DNA of 64,000 nucleotides from positions 154,638-218,637 of the forward strand of contig NZ_LFIQ01000114.1 in assembly GCF_001189245.1 (NCBI RefSeq). Direction: 5' to 3'. Below are positions 40,789 to 49,924 of this stretch, one piece after another. The position numbers and the translations under genes are program-made. The notes beneath the pieces were generated by a model that saw only the letters and a program-made list of their open reading frames with translations, made no database searches and was not told the DNA's origin. The DNA comes from Bradyrhizobium pachyrhizi (GTDB lineage Bacteria > Pseudomonadota > Alphaproteobacteria > Rhizobiales > Xanthobacteraceae). Within the stretch, counting starts at the first letter, position 1. Each line of letters opens with the position of its first letter.

Positions 40789-41643
40789 GTGAGCGCGATC
40801 GACGATCTGCCGCCGCTGCGCGACGTCATTCGCGAGCATTCGCTGTCGGCGCGCAAATCGCTCGGCCAGAATTTTCTGCTCGATCTCAACCTCACCGCGC
40901 GCATTGCCCGCGCCGCGGGCCCGCTGGAAGACTCCACCGTGATCGAGGTCGGGCCCGGTCCCGGCGGCTTGACGCGCGCGCTGCTTGCGCTGGGCGCCAA
41001 GCGCGTGATCGCCATCGAGCGCGACGAGCGGGCGCTGGCCGCGCTCGACTACATCGCCAAGCGCTATCCCGGCCGCATCGAGATCGTGCATGGCGACGCG
41101 CAGCGCTTTGACCCGCGTCCCTTGCTCGATGGCGCCAAGGCCAAGATCGTCGCCAACCTGCCCTACAACATCGCGACCCAGCTGCTGGTCGACTGGCTGT
41201 CGATCGAGCCGTGGCCGCCCTGGTATGACATGATGGTCCTGATGTTCCAGCGCGAGGTCGCCGAGCGCATCGTCGCCCATGAGGACGAGGAGGCGTATGG
41301 CCGGCTCGCGGTGCTCGCCAACTGGCGCGCCGAGACCAAGATCCTGTTCGACATCTCGCCCGCGGCCTTCGTGCCGCAACCGAAGGTCACGTCCTCGGTG
41401 GTACGATTGATACCGCGCGCCGCGCCCGAGCCGTGCGACCGCCGCATGCTCGAGCAGGTCGCGGCCGCCGCCTTCGGCCAGCGCCGCAAGATGCTGCGCC
41501 AAAGCCTGAAATCGCTGTCGGCCGATCCGGCGCGGCTTGCTGCCGCAGCCGGTATCGACGCGACACAGCGCGCCGAAACCATTCCGGTCGCGGGCTTTGT
41601 TGCCATGGCCCGGGAATTGGCCGATATACGGGCCACAAAATAG
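40789..41643 (+). CDS. rsmA: 16S rRNA dimethyladenosine transferase RsmA/KsgA
   Basis: Dimethylates two adjacent adenines near the 3' end of 16S rRNA, a late 30S maturation step. 284 residues from GTG at 40789. SAM-binding [15 protein letters not shown] and active-site [11 protein letters not shown] are visible. It starts at the base after the pdxA stop and has no ribosome binding site of its own beyond that in pdxA, so it is translationally coupled. Confidence 0.97.
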   Translation: MSAIDDLPPLRDVIREHSLSARKSLGQNFLLDLNLTARIARAAGPLEDSTVIEVGPGPGGLTRALLALGAKRVIAIERDERALAALDYIAKRYPGRIEIVHGDAQRFDPRPLLDGAKAKIVANLPYNIATQLLVDWLSIEPWPPWYDMMVLMFQREVAERIVAHEDEEAYGRLAVLANWRAETKILFDISPAAFVPQPKVTSSVVRLIPRAAPEPCDRRMLEQVAAAAFGQRRKMLRQSLKSLSADPARLAAAAGIDATQRAETIPVAGFVAMARELADIRATK

Positions 41644-41662
41644 AACAACAGGAGAAAACGTA

Positions 41663-42721
41663 ATGGCGCGTATGGTTCGCCAATCCCTCGTCAAATTCGA
41701 TGCACCGCTGTGCGAAACCATTGTCGACACGCCGCAGCCCCAGGGACGCGAAGTGCTGGTGCGCATCGAGCGCTGCGGCCTGTGCCATTCCGATCTCCAC
41801 ATCCAGGACGGCTATGCCGATCTCGGCGGCGGCAAGAAGCTCGACACCACCCGCGGCATGACCCTGCCCTTCACGCTCGGCCATGAGATCGCGGGCGTGG
41901 TCGACGAGGTCGGCCCCGATGCGCCGAAGGACCTGATCGGGACGAAGAAGGCCGTCTTCCCCTGGATCGGCTGCGGCCAGTGCCGCGACTGCCTCGCCGG
42001 CGACGAGAACCTGTGCGTCAAGCAGCGCTTCCTCGGCGTCTCGATCGACGGCGGCTTCGCCACCCACGTGCTGGTGCCCGACGCGAAATACCTGCTCGAC
42101 TACGATCCACTGCCGGTCAACCAGGCCGCCACCCTGATGTGCTCCGGCGTCACCGCCTATGGCGCGCTGAAGCGCCTGGTCGATCGTCCGCGGCAGCGCA
42201 ATCTGCTGCTGATCGGCCTCGGCGGCGTCGGCATGATGGGCCTGTCATTCGCGCAGGCGATGTTCAAGCAGCCGATCACGGTTGCCGATCTCAGCCCCGC
42301 GGCGCGTGAGACCGCTCTGAAGAACGGCGCGGCGGCCGCCTATGACCCGGCAGAGCCCGATGTCGTCAAGCGCATGCTGAAGGAGAGCGACGGCGGCTTC
42401 GACGGCGTCGTCGACTTTGCCGGCAACGAGAAGTCGATGGCGTTTGCGGTGTCGACGGTCGCGCGCGGCGGCAAGATCGTGGTGTCCGGCCTGATGGGCG
42501 GCCAGTTCACGCTGCCGATGGTGCAGTGGGTGTACAAGCGCATGACCATCGAAGGCTTCATGGTCGGCACGCTGGCCGAAGGTCAGGAATTGATGGCGCT
42601 CGCCCGCGCCGGCAAGATCAAGCCGACGCCGATGAAGGAAGAGCCGATGGCCGACGTCCAGAAATGGATCGACGAGCTGCGCGCCGGCAAGGTCGTCGGA
42701 CGCATCGTCCTGAAGAACTAG
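41663..42721 (+). CDS. Zinc-dependent alcohol dehydrogenase (MDR family)
   Basis: 352 residues from the ATG at 41663, with AGGAGA at 41650-41655. The catalytic zinc site is CGLCHSDLH and GHEIAGVV. The structural zinc lobe is GCGQCRDCLAGDENLC. The Rossmann motif is IGLGGVGMMGLSFAQA. All zinc ligands are intact, unlike the dehydrogenase at 6835. Primary substrate unknown. It sits 19 bp after rsmA and could be read through, but the strong ribosome binding site suggests its own translation. Confidence 0.93.
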   Translation: MARMVRQSLVKFDAPLCETIVDTPQPQGREVLVRIERCGLCHSDLHIQDGYADLGGGKKLDTTRGMTLPFTLGHEIAGVVDEVGPDAPKDLIGTKKAVFPWIGCGQCRDCLAGDENLCVKQRFLGVSIDGGFATHVLVPDAKYLLDYDPLPVNQAATLMCSGVTAYGALKRLVDRPRQRNLLLIGLGGVGMMGLSFAQAMFKQPITVADLSPAARETALKNGAAAAYDPAEPDVVKRMLKESDGGFDGVVDFAGNEKSMAFAVSTVARGGKIVVSGLMGGQFTLPMVQWVYKRMTIEGFMVGTLAEGQELMALARAGKIKPTPMKEEPMADVQKWIDELRAGKVVGRIVLKN

Positions 42722-42767
42722 AGTATGATCCGGAACAGTGTGACGCGGCTTTCCGAAAGATCATGCT
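42722..42767. repeat. Dispersed palindrome, AGTATGATCCGG copy
   Basis: AGTATGATCCGGAACAG at the left and TTTCCGAAAGATCATGCT at the right form an imperfect stem. It begins at the base after the alcohol dehydrogenase stop, the same placement as the copy after ppx. Confidence 0.85.
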
Positions 42768-43012
42768 GAGACATGACGTCCCGTCGGTGCTGCTACCGCC
42801 GGCGGGACACAGCCGCTCCGACGGAACCTGACAGTCGAACCAAGCCATCGTTCGGTTCATGTTCCGCGGCCTCGGGCCCGCCGCAATTGCGGCACGCCGC
42901 GAGCCCCAATTAAGCCCTACCCGTTCCGGATTTGCGGCGCATTGCGACCCAACTCTTTGCCGAGATTAAGATCTCCAGCGTTTGCGTAAAAAAAGAGATA
43001 CCGGGGACGCGT

Positions 43013-44080
43013 ATGTCAAATCGTTCAGCGAAATTCGCTGCGGCGCTTGCCGCCAGCATCCTGGCCGGCGCCAGTTGCAGCGCCATGGCCCAGACCGCCG
43101 CCAATACGGCCAATAGCACCAACACCGCGGACACCTGTCTGTCCGCGCCCAAGGGAACCGCGCCTGCGGGCAGCCACTGGTTCTACCATCTCGATCGCAG
43201 CAAGAAGAAGTGCTGGTATCTCGGCGAGGCCAAGAACAAGGCCGCCAAGACGGCGACCACGAGCACGCAGCAACCGCCAGCGGCAGCCGCGCCCGATACC
43301 ACAACGGCCGACGCGATGCCGCCACAGAGCCAGCCGACGCCGCAGAGCCAGCCCGCGCCGCAGCAGCCGGCGATCCGCAAATCAGTCGCTGATGCCCATG
43401 CCGAATGGCCCTCGCCGCAGGTCGCAGCCGTACCTGCGCCAAGCGCCGACGCCGGCCAGGCCGGCGGGACGGCAGCGACGCCCGACCCGGCAGCCACGCC
43501 CGCCGGTACCAACGCGCAGTCGTCCGACGTGAACGCCCGATGGCTGGATGCATCGAGCATGGCCGGAACCAACGGAACCCGGCGCGCCGCGGATCAGCCG
43601 ACCGTGGCCGCGCAAGCAGATGCGACACCGCAACAAGCGGCCGCGCCGGCGCCTGCCGCGCCCGCCTCGGCCGAGGCATCCGTGGAGAAGTCACCGTCGT
43701 CGACACAGATGCTGCTGATCGTGATGGTTGGAGCCCTGGCGCTGGCCGGCCTGGTCAGCACGCTGGTGTTCCGGCTGACCCGCACGCGTACGCCGCCTTA
43801 CGAGACCAAGGATGAGTGGCAGGCGCCATGGGATTCGCTGCACACCGAGCCGGCGCCCCCGATGGCAGTTGTCAGCCGGGACCGTCCGCTGCGGCTGTCC
43901 GAGGCTGCGCCGCGCCGCGCCGAGACACCCGTTCCGCGCCGTGCGGAGACGCCCGCTCCACGCCGCGCCGAGAAGCCAGCACCACGTCGCGAGACTACGC
44001 GTGATCGGGATCAAAGGGAGCAAGACAACAAGCAGATCGCCGCAATGCTGCAGCGGCTTGCGCGCAGCGCGACGAATTAA
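43013..44080 (+). CDS. Ala/Pro/Gln-rich membrane protein with tandem Arg-Pro repeats, 355 residues
   Basis: Signal peptide-like N-terminus (MSNRSAKFAAALAASILAG), a periplasmic Ala/Pro/Gln linker with a short Trp/Lys-containing domain (SHWFYHLDRSKKKCWYLG, about 52-70), one transmembrane helix (MLLIVMVGALALAGLVSTLVF, about 243-263) and a cytoplasmic tail containing PRRAETP/PRRAEKP repeats (about 310-335). No family recognised. The Cys/Trp segment may be a small conserved fold. It is preceded by about 245 bp containing a palindromic repeat and followed by a hairpin terminator of gmk. Confidence 0.75.
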   Translation: MSNRSAKFAAALAASILAGASCSAMAQTAANTANSTNTADTCLSAPKGTAPAGSHWFYHLDRSKKKCWYLGEAKNKAAKTATTSTQQPPAAAAPDTTTADAMPPQSQPTPQSQPAPQQPAIRKSVADAHAEWPSPQVAAVPAPSADAGQAGGTAATPDPAATPAGTNAQSSDVNARWLDASSMAGTNGTRRAADQPTVAAQADATPQQAAAPAPAAPASAEASVEKSPSSTQMLLIVMVGALALAGLVSTLVFRLTRTRTPPYETKDEWQAPWDSLHTEPAPPMAVVSRDRPLRLSEAAPRRAETPVPRRAETPAPRRAEKPAPRRETTRDRDQREQDNKQIAAMLQRLARSATN

Positions 44081-44089
44081 GGTCCGCTT

Positions 44090-44132
44090 AGGAAAAAATG
44101 CTAACGGACGTGATGCGGTCGCATCACGTCCG
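44090..44132 (-). terminator. Intrinsic terminator of gmk (possibly bidirectional)
   Basis: Perfect 13-bp arms CGGACGTGATGCG (44105-44117) and CGCATCACGTCCG (44120-44132) with a 2-base centre. An A-run at 44092-44097 becomes TTTTTT on the minus strand, downstream of the stem. It sits between the 3' ends of two convergent genes. Confidence 0.8.
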
Positions 44133-44139
44133 CAACGCG

Positions 44140-44796
44140 CTACTTCTCGAGCTGACGCTGCAGGCCGCGCACGAATTCGGTGAGGCCGGTGCGGCGCTCG
44201 CGCTTGAGGCGCTCGGCCTTCAGGATCGACTGCACCTCGGCAAAGGCATCGTCGACGTTCTGGTTGACGACGATGTAGTCGTATTCCGCCCAATGGCTCA
44301 GCTCATGACTGGCGCGGCTCATCCGTCCGCGGATGACCTCTTCCGAATCCTGCGCCCGGGTATGCAGCCGCCTCTCGAGATCGGCGGCCGACGGCGGCAG
44401 GATGAACACCCGCACCACATCGGCGCTGGCTTTCTGGTGGAGCTGTTGCGTGCCCTGCCAGTCGATATCGAACAGAACATCCTGCCCCACCGCTAGCGCG
44501 GCCTCGACCGGCGCGCGCGGCGTGCCGTAGCGGTTGTCGAATACGGTGGCCCATTCGAGTAGTTCACCGTGCTCGACCATCTTCTCGAACTTCTTCTTGT
44601 CGACGAAGAAGTAGTCGCGGCCCGCGACCTCGCCCGGCCGCATCGGCCGCGTGGTCGCCGACACCGACATCTTCAGGCCCGGCTCGCGCTCCAGCAGCAT
44701 GCGCGACAGCGTGGTCTTGCCGGCGCCCGACGGCGACGACAGGACGAACATCAGTCCGCGCCGCTCTACGCCGTCAAAACCCTGCGCCGTCATCAT
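44140..44796 (-). CDS. gmk: Guanylate kinase
   Basis: Phosphorylates GMP to GDP. 218 residues; P-loop SSPSGAGKTTLSRML, GMP-binding SVSATTRPMRPGE and DIDWQGTQQL are intact. Two ATG codons (44796, 44793) directly follow the yicC stop (TGA ATG ATG), so it is coupled to yicC. The first gives a 15-residue N-terminal extension before the P-loop domain, which is common. Confidence 0.97.
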   Translation of the reverse strand: MMTAQGFDGVERRGLMFVLSSPSGAGKTTLSRMLLEREPGLKMSVSATTRPMRPGEVAGRDYFFVDKKKFEKMVEHGELLEWATVFDNRYGTPRAPVEAALAVGQDVLFDIDWQGTQQLHQKASADVVRVFILPPSAADLERRLHTRAQDSEEVIRGRMSRASHELSHWAEYDYIVVNQNVDDAFAEVQSILKAERLKRERRTGLTEFVRGLQRQLEK

Positions 44797-45684
44797 TCAC
44801 TCCAGATTCTGGACCTGTTCGCGGAACTGCTCGACCACGTTCTTCATTTCAAGCCCGGTGTTGGTCAGTTCGACGTCGTTCGACTTCGAGCAGCAGGTGT
44901 TCACCTCGCGATTGAACTCCTGGGCGAGGAAGTCAAGCCGGCGCCCGACCGGACCGCCCTTGCCGATTATCTCGCGCGCCTGGGCAATGTGCGAGGCGAT
45001 GCGGTCGAGTTCCTCGCGGATGTCGGCCTTGGTGGCGATCAGGATCGCCTCCTGATTGAGGCGGTCGGCATCGAAGCGGTCGGACGTCTCGAGCAGGGCC
45101 GCGATCTGCTCGGCAAGCCGCGCCTTGATCGCCTCGGGCTTGCGGCCGGGAGCGGTCTCGGCACGCTTGGCAAGCCGCTCGATCTCGTCCATCCGCTGCA
45201 TCAGGATCTGCCCCAGCGCATCGCCCTCGCGGCGGCGCATCTCGACAAGGCTGCCGAGCGCCTGCTCGAAGGCCATCGCCGCCGCCTCGCGCGCCGCCTT
45301 GTCCTCGTCCTCGTTGCTCTCGGGCTCGACCACCTCGATGACGCCCTTGATGCCGAGCAGTCCGTCGATGCTCGGTGCCACCGCGTCGATCCGCTGCGCG
45401 AGCGTGCCGGCGACCTTCACCACGGCGGCAAGCACGTCCTCATTGATGCGGATCGTCTGCGCCGCGTCGGTGCGCTTGACGATGAGATTGGCGTAGACCG
45501 TGCCGCGCGACAGCAGCTCGCCCGCCCGCTTCTTGGCAAGCGCTTCCAGTTTGTCCCAGCCCGGCGGAAGCCGCAACCGCAGGTCAAAGCCCTTGGCATT
45601 GACCGATTTCAGCTCCCACTCGAACGTATAGGGACCGCTTGCGCCATGGCTTCGGGCAAAGCCAGTCATGCTCGACAGCGCCAT
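44797..45684 (-). CDS. yicC: YicC/YloC family endoribonuclease
   Basis: 295 residues with SMTGFARSHGASGPYTFEWELKSVNAKG at the N-terminus and the C-terminal DUF1732 region NREVNTCCSKSNDVELTN. The family was long of unknown function; E. coli YicC is reported to be an endoribonuclease. It precedes gmk without a gap, a conserved bacterial pair. Confidence 0.94.
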   Translation of the reverse strand: MALSSMTGFARSHGASGPYTFEWELKSVNAKGFDLRLRLPPGWDKLEALAKKRAGELLSRGTVYANLIVKRTDAAQTIRINEDVLAAVVKVAGTLAQRIDAVAPSIDGLLGIKGVIEVVEPESNEDEDKAAREAAAMAFEQALGSLVEMRRREGDALGQILMQRMDEIERLAKRAETAPGRKPEAIKARLAEQIAALLETSDRFDADRLNQEAILIATKADIREELDRIASHIAQAREIIGKGGPVGRRLDFLAQEFNREVNTCCSKSNDVELTNTGLEMKNVVEQFREQVQNLE

Positions 45685-45815
45685 CGCGTGAAACTCTCCA
45701 ACAGAAGGATATGGGACTCACCCGGAGCCTGCGAGACTCGTGGGGAGCCGGCGCGACCTTAAAACGGATTCCGTGAAAGTGGAATTACGTTCCACCGCCG
45801 GAAACGCAGAGCTAC

Positions 45816-45861
45816 AGCATGATCCGGAAAAGTGTGTGGCGGTTTTCCGAAAGATCATGCT
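45816..45861. repeat. Dispersed palindrome, AGCATGATCCGG type, copy 3
   Basis: AGCATGATCCGGAAAAG at the left and GGTTTTCCGAAAGATCATGCT at the right form a stem loop. It lies 36 bp before the mltG stop on the minus strand and could terminate that gene. Confidence 0.85.
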
Positions 45862-45896
45862 CAAACAAGAAGCTAAAGCTCGATGACGATCGCGCT

Positions 45897-47147
45897 TTAG
45901 CGCTGCACCACCGGCGGCGAATTGGTCTGCTGGGCTGCGCCCTGCCGACCGCGCGGCGGCTTCTTTTGATTGGTGGGCTTCGGCGTCGTCGCCGTGGGAT
46001 TGGTGTCGGCGCCGGGCGCCGCGGCGGCGGGCGCCGGATCATCCGCGGGCTCGACGGTGTCGTTCTGGATCTGCTTTTCCGACGCGCGCAGTTTGGCGAC
46101 GTTCTTCGCGTGCTGGTCGTAGGTTTCGGTGAAGGCGTGGCCGCCGGTTCCATCGGCGACGAAGAACAGGTCGCGGGTGCGCGCCGGGTTGGCGGTCGCC
46201 TCCAGCGAGGCGCGGCCCGGATTGGCGATCGGTCCGGGCGGCAGGCCGTCGATCACATAGGTGTTGTAGGGCGACGGCTGCGTGATCTCGCTGCGCTTGA
46301 TCGGACGGCCCAGCGTTCCCTTGCCGCCCACCAGTCCGTAGATGATGGTCGGATCGGACTGCAGCTTCATCCGCTGGCGCAGGCGGTTGACGAACACGGC
46401 GGCGACGCGGCTGCGCTCGTCGGCGCGGCCGGTTTCCTTCTCGACGATCGAGGCCAGCGTCACCAGTTGGTCCGGCGATTTCAGCGGCGTGTCGGTGTTG
46501 CGGCGTTCCCAGATTTCGGCGAGCACGCGCTTCTGCGCCTGCTGCAGGCGCTGGATCACCTGGTCGCGCGTGGTGCCGCGCGGGAACTTGTAGGTCTCCG
46601 GCAGCAGCGTGCCCTCGCGTGGGATCTCGCGCACCGAGCCGGTGAAGATGTCGTTGTCGGAGAGCCGCGTCACGATCTGCTCGGAAGTCAGGCCTTCCGG
46701 TATCGTGATGGCGTGCTGCACCACCTTGCCGTCGACGATGGTGGCGATGACGTCGCGCAGGCTGGCATTCTTCTGGAACGAATATTCGCCGGGCTTGAGA
46801 TCGGAGCTTGCCTTCAGCGCGAACACGCCGCCGATGAAGACCCACGGATTGACGTTGATCACGCCCTCACGCGAGAGCACGTCGGCGATGTCACGCTTGC
46901 CGGCGCGCGCCGGGATGTTGACGATCTTGTCTTCCTGCAGCGGTCCCGGCGATTCCAGTGCCTGCTTGCCGTAGTAGTACGTCGCTCCGGCGCCGATCAT
47001 CAGGATGATCAGGATGGTGAAGATGGCATTGCCGACGATCACGAAGGGATTGCGGGCGCGATCCGAGCGCTTGGGCGGCGGCGGAAGCTGTTCGGGCTCC
47101 AGCGCGGCGCGTGGACTCCTCGGTGAAATGGGCGGCCTCTCACTCAT
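45897..47147 (-). CDS. mltG: Endolytic transglycosylase MltG
   Basis: Inner-membrane lytic transglycosylase that cleaves nascent glycan strands and helps set strand length. 416 residues: cytosolic Pro-rich N-terminus, one transmembrane helix (IFTILIILMIGAGATYYYG, about 40-58), LysM-like and YceG domains with the catalytic Glu in TLASIVEKETG. The C-terminus is a Pro/Ala/Thr/Lys-rich extension (about 345-416) beyond the catalytic domain. fabF starts about 130 bp upstream; in many alphaproteobacteria these are one cluster. Confidence 0.95.
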   Translation of the reverse strand: MSERPPISPRSPRAALEPEQLPPPPKRSDRARNPFVIVGNAIFTILIILMIGAGATYYYGKQALESPGPLQEDKIVNIPARAGKRDIADVLSREGVINVNPWVFIGGVFALKASSDLKPGEYSFQKNASLRDVIATIVDGKVVQHAITIPEGLTSEQIVTRLSDNDIFTGSVREIPREGTLLPETYKFPRGTTRDQVIQRLQQAQKRVLAEIWERRNTDTPLKSPDQLVTLASIVEKETGRADERSRVAAVFVNRLRQRMKLQSDPTIIYGLVGGKGTLGRPIKRSEITQPSPYNTYVIDGLPPGPIANPGRASLEATANPARTRDLFFVADGTGGHAFTETYDQHAKNVAKLRASEKQIQNDTVEPADDPAPAAAAPGADTNPTATTPKPTNQKKPPRGRQGAAQQTNSPPVVQR

Positions 47148-47274
47148 CGATGCAAACCAATATCCTGCCGGTTGAATCGTGGCCGGACAAACCCCTGCCC
47201 TGCCAATAGCATACGCCCGCTATTAGGAGTCACCGCGGAATACGGCAAAACGGTGGACTAGTTCTAAAGACCTA

Positions 47275-48540
47275 CTAATTGGTCACGCGCTGCACGATCA
47301 CGGAAGCGTTTGTGCCGCCGAAACCGAAGGAATTGGACAGCGCCACATTGACGTCACGCTTGCGCGACGTATGCGGCACGAGATCGATCGCCGTTTGCAC
47401 CGACGGGTTGTCGAGATTGATGGTCGGCGGCACCACGTTATCGCGAATCGCCAGGATCGCGAAGATCGCCTCGATCGCGCCGGCCGCACCCAGCAGATGT
47501 CCGGTCGCGGACTTGGTCGACGACATCGAAACCTTCGAGGCCGCATTGCCGAGCAGACGCTCGACCGCGCCGAGCTCGATCTCGTCGCCGACCTGCGTCG
47601 AGGTACCGTGCGCATTGATGTAGTCGAGGTCGGATGCCACGAGGCCGGCGCGCTTCAGCGCCATGCTCATGCTGCGGAAGCCGCCATTGCCGTCCGGCGG
47701 CGGCGAGGTGATGTGGAAGGCATCGCCCGACAGGCCATAGCCGGTGACCTCGGCATAGATCTTCGCGCCGCGGCGCTTCGCGTGCTCGTATTCCTCGAGC
47801 ACGAGGACGCCGGCGCCCTCGCCCATCACGAAGCCGTCGCGATCCTTGTCGTACGGCCGCGATGCCTTTTCCGGGGTCTCGTTGAAGCCGGTGGACAGCG
47901 CACGCGCCGCGCAGAAGCCGGCGATGCCGATGCGGGAGATCGGCGATTCGGCGCCGCCCGCGACCATCACCTCGGCGTCGCCGAGCGCGATCAGCCGCGC
48001 TGCGTCGCCGACCGCATGCGCGCCGGTCGAGCACGCCGTGACCACCGCATGATTGGGTCCCTTCAGGCCGTGCTCGATCGAGACATAGCCGGAGGCCAGA
48101 TTGATCAGACGGCCCGGAATGAAGAACGGAGAGACCCTGCGCGGTCCGCGCTCCTTCAGCAGCACCGCAGTCTCGGCAATGCCGGTGAGGCCGCCGATGC
48201 CGGAGCCGATCATCGTGCCGGTGGCGAACTGGTCCTCGTCCGACTTCGGATGCCAGTCGGCATCGTCCAGCGCCTGCTTGGCCGCGCACATCGCATAGAC
48301 GATGAAGTCGTCGACCTTGCGCTGGTCTTTCGGCTCCATCCACTGATCGGGATTGAAGGTGCCGCCAGTGCCGTCGCCGCGCGGAATGTAGCAGGCGACC
48401 TGGCTCGGCAGGTCGGACACGTCGAACGTGTCGATCTTCTTGCCGCCGCTGTCTCCGGCGAGGATGCGCGCCCAAGTTGCGTCAACGCCGCAGCCGAGCG
48501 GTGTAAGCATGCCCAGCCCCGTGACGACAACTCGTCTCAT
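47275..48540 (-). CDS. fabF: 3-oxoacyl-ACP synthase II
   Basis: Elongating condensing enzyme of fatty acid synthesis; 421 residues from the ATG at 48540 (MRRVVVTGLGMLTPLG). Catalytic Cys in ACSTGAHAVGD and the two His in NAHGTST and SATGHLLGAAG are present. An in-frame start at 48561 would add seven residues. acpP lies about 100 bp upstream on the same strand. Confidence 0.98.
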   Translation of the reverse strand: MRRVVVTGLGMLTPLGCGVDATWARILAGDSGGKKIDTFDVSDLPSQVACYIPRGDGTGGTFNPDQWMEPKDQRKVDDFIVYAMCAAKQALDDADWHPKSDEDQFATGTMIGSGIGGLTGIAETAVLLKERGPRRVSPFFIPGRLINLASGYVSIEHGLKGPNHAVVTACSTGAHAVGDAARLIALGDAEVMVAGGAESPISRIGIAGFCAARALSTGFNETPEKASRPYDKDRDGFVMGEGAGVLVLEEYEHAKRRGAKIYAEVTGYGLSGDAFHITSPPPDGNGGFRSMSMALKRAGLVASDLDYINAHGTSTQVGDEIELGAVERLLGNAASKVSMSSTKSATGHLLGAAGAIEAIFAILAIRDNVVPPTINLDNPSVQTAIDLVPHTSRKRDVNVALSNSFGFGGTNASVIVQRVTN

Positions 48541-48636
48541 TTCCACGTCTCCGGCCAGCAATGCGCGGCTGATAATAAGAAGCCGGGGGACCGCTCGATC
48601 ACGGTCCGTCCGGCCCCGTCAACTTCGCGATCGGCG

Positions 48637-48876
48637 TCAGCTCTTCGCGTTCTTCTCAAGAAACTTGGTCGCGTCGCCAACGGTCAGAATCGTCTCCGCC
48701 GCGTCGTCGGGAATCTCGCAACCGAATTCTTCTTCGAATGCCATCACGAGCTCGACGGTGTCGAGGCTGTCGGCGCCGAGGTCATCGATGAAGCTCGCGC
48801 TATCGACCACCTTCTCGGGTTCGACACCAAGGTGCTCGACCACAATCTTCTTAACCCGCTCGCCAATCTCACTCAT
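48637..48876 (-). CDS. acpP: Acyl carrier protein
   Basis: 79 residues; the 4'-phosphopantetheine attachment Ser is in [20 protein letters not shown]. Acidic helix II is intact. It is likely the most abundantly expressed gene of the cluster and has its own 289-bp upstream region with a possible promoter at 49021-49047. Confidence 0.98.
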   Translation of the reverse strand: MSEIGERVKKIVVEHLGVEPEKVVDSASFIDDLGADSLDTVELVMAFEEEFGCEIPDDAAETILTVGDATKFLEKNAKS

Positions 48877-49020
48877 CGTTCAACCTCGTTGTTCCATTGG
48901 ACCCGACCCCAAGACGATACGAGCCATCGTGGTCGTCTCGATTACTCAGTCGCGCATAGTCTTGATTCGGCCCGGTCGTAGCCGACTAAAGCCCCGGCGA
49001 ACGGCAGGCGTCGCCACGCC

Positions 49021-49047
49021 AATATACAGGGTTTCAAAATCCTGCAA
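49021..49047 (-). promoter_or_regulatory. Possible acpP promoter
   Basis: On the minus strand TTGCAG (49047-49042) and TATATT (49026-49021) are separated by 15 bp, two short of the ideal. It is about 145 bp upstream of the acpP ATG. Tentative. Confidence 0.3.
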
Positions 49048-49165
49048 TGGCGTTCTTCGCCCATCCACGGGGGCTTCAGCTACCATACTTCCAAAGCCTT
49101 GACTACACGCCTGAACCGGCTCCCGAAAACGGCTTTTCGCCGCATTGCGAGAGCCGGCCAGTAGC

Positions 49166-49903
49166 TCAAATCATAGCCATCCCGCCGTTGACGTGGATCG
49201 TCTGTCCGGTGACGTAGGCGGCCTCGTTCGAGGCCAGATAGACCGCCGCAGCAGCGATATCCTCGGGCGTTCCGAGCCGAGCCGCAGGAACCTTCGCCAG
49301 GATGGATTCGCGCTGCTTGTCGTTCAGCGCATCGGTCATCGGCGTCTTGATGAAACCCGGCGCGATGCAATTGGCGGTCACGCCGCGCTTGGCGTATTCG
49401 GCGCCCAGCGTCTTGATCAGGCCGATGATGCCGGCCTTCGACGCGGTGTAGTTGCCCTGCCCCGGATTGCCGGTGACGCCGACGATCGAGGTGATCGCGA
49501 TGATGCGGCCGAAGCGCTTGCGCATCATCAGTTTGGTCGCGGCGCGCGCCAGGCGGAACGTCGCGGTCAGGTTGACCGCGATCACGTCGTCCCAATCTTC
49601 GTCGCGCAGCTGCACGAACAGGTTGTCGCGGGTGATGCCGGCGTTGGCGATCAGGATGTCGACCTGCCCCATCGCAGCTTCCGCTGCCGGCACCAGCGCC
49701 TCGACATCATCCTTGCTCGAGAGATTGCACGGCAGCACGTGCACGCGCTCGCCGAGCTTGGCCGCGAAGCTGTCCAGCACCTCACGCCGCGTCCCCGAGA
49801 TCGCCACCGTCGCGCCCTGCGCATGCAGCGCCTGCGCGATCGCGCCGCCGATGCCGCCGGTTGCGCCCGTGACGAGCGCCGTCTTGCCAGTCAGATCAAA
49901 CAT
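49166..49903 (-). CDS. fabG: 3-oxoacyl-ACP reductase
   Basis: NADPH-dependent SDR reductase, 245 residues. TGATGGIG cofactor site, NAGITRDN and catalytic YTASKAG are visible. It starts 21 bp after the fabD stop, so fabD-fabG is one operon. Confidence 0.98.
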   Translation of the reverse strand: MFDLTGKTALVTGATGGIGGAIAQALHAQGATVAISGTRREVLDSFAAKLGERVHVLPCNLSSKDDVEALVPAAEAAMGQVDILIANAGITRDNLFVQLRDEDWDDVIAVNLTATFRLARAATKLMMRKRFGRIIAITSIVGVTGNPGQGNYTASKAGIIGLIKTLGAEYAKRGVTANCIAPGFIKTPMTDALNDKQRESILAKVPAARLGTPEDIAAAAVYLASNEAAYVTGQTIHVNGGMAMI

Positions 49904-49924
49904 CGAATTCTCCTTCCGGCTGCT

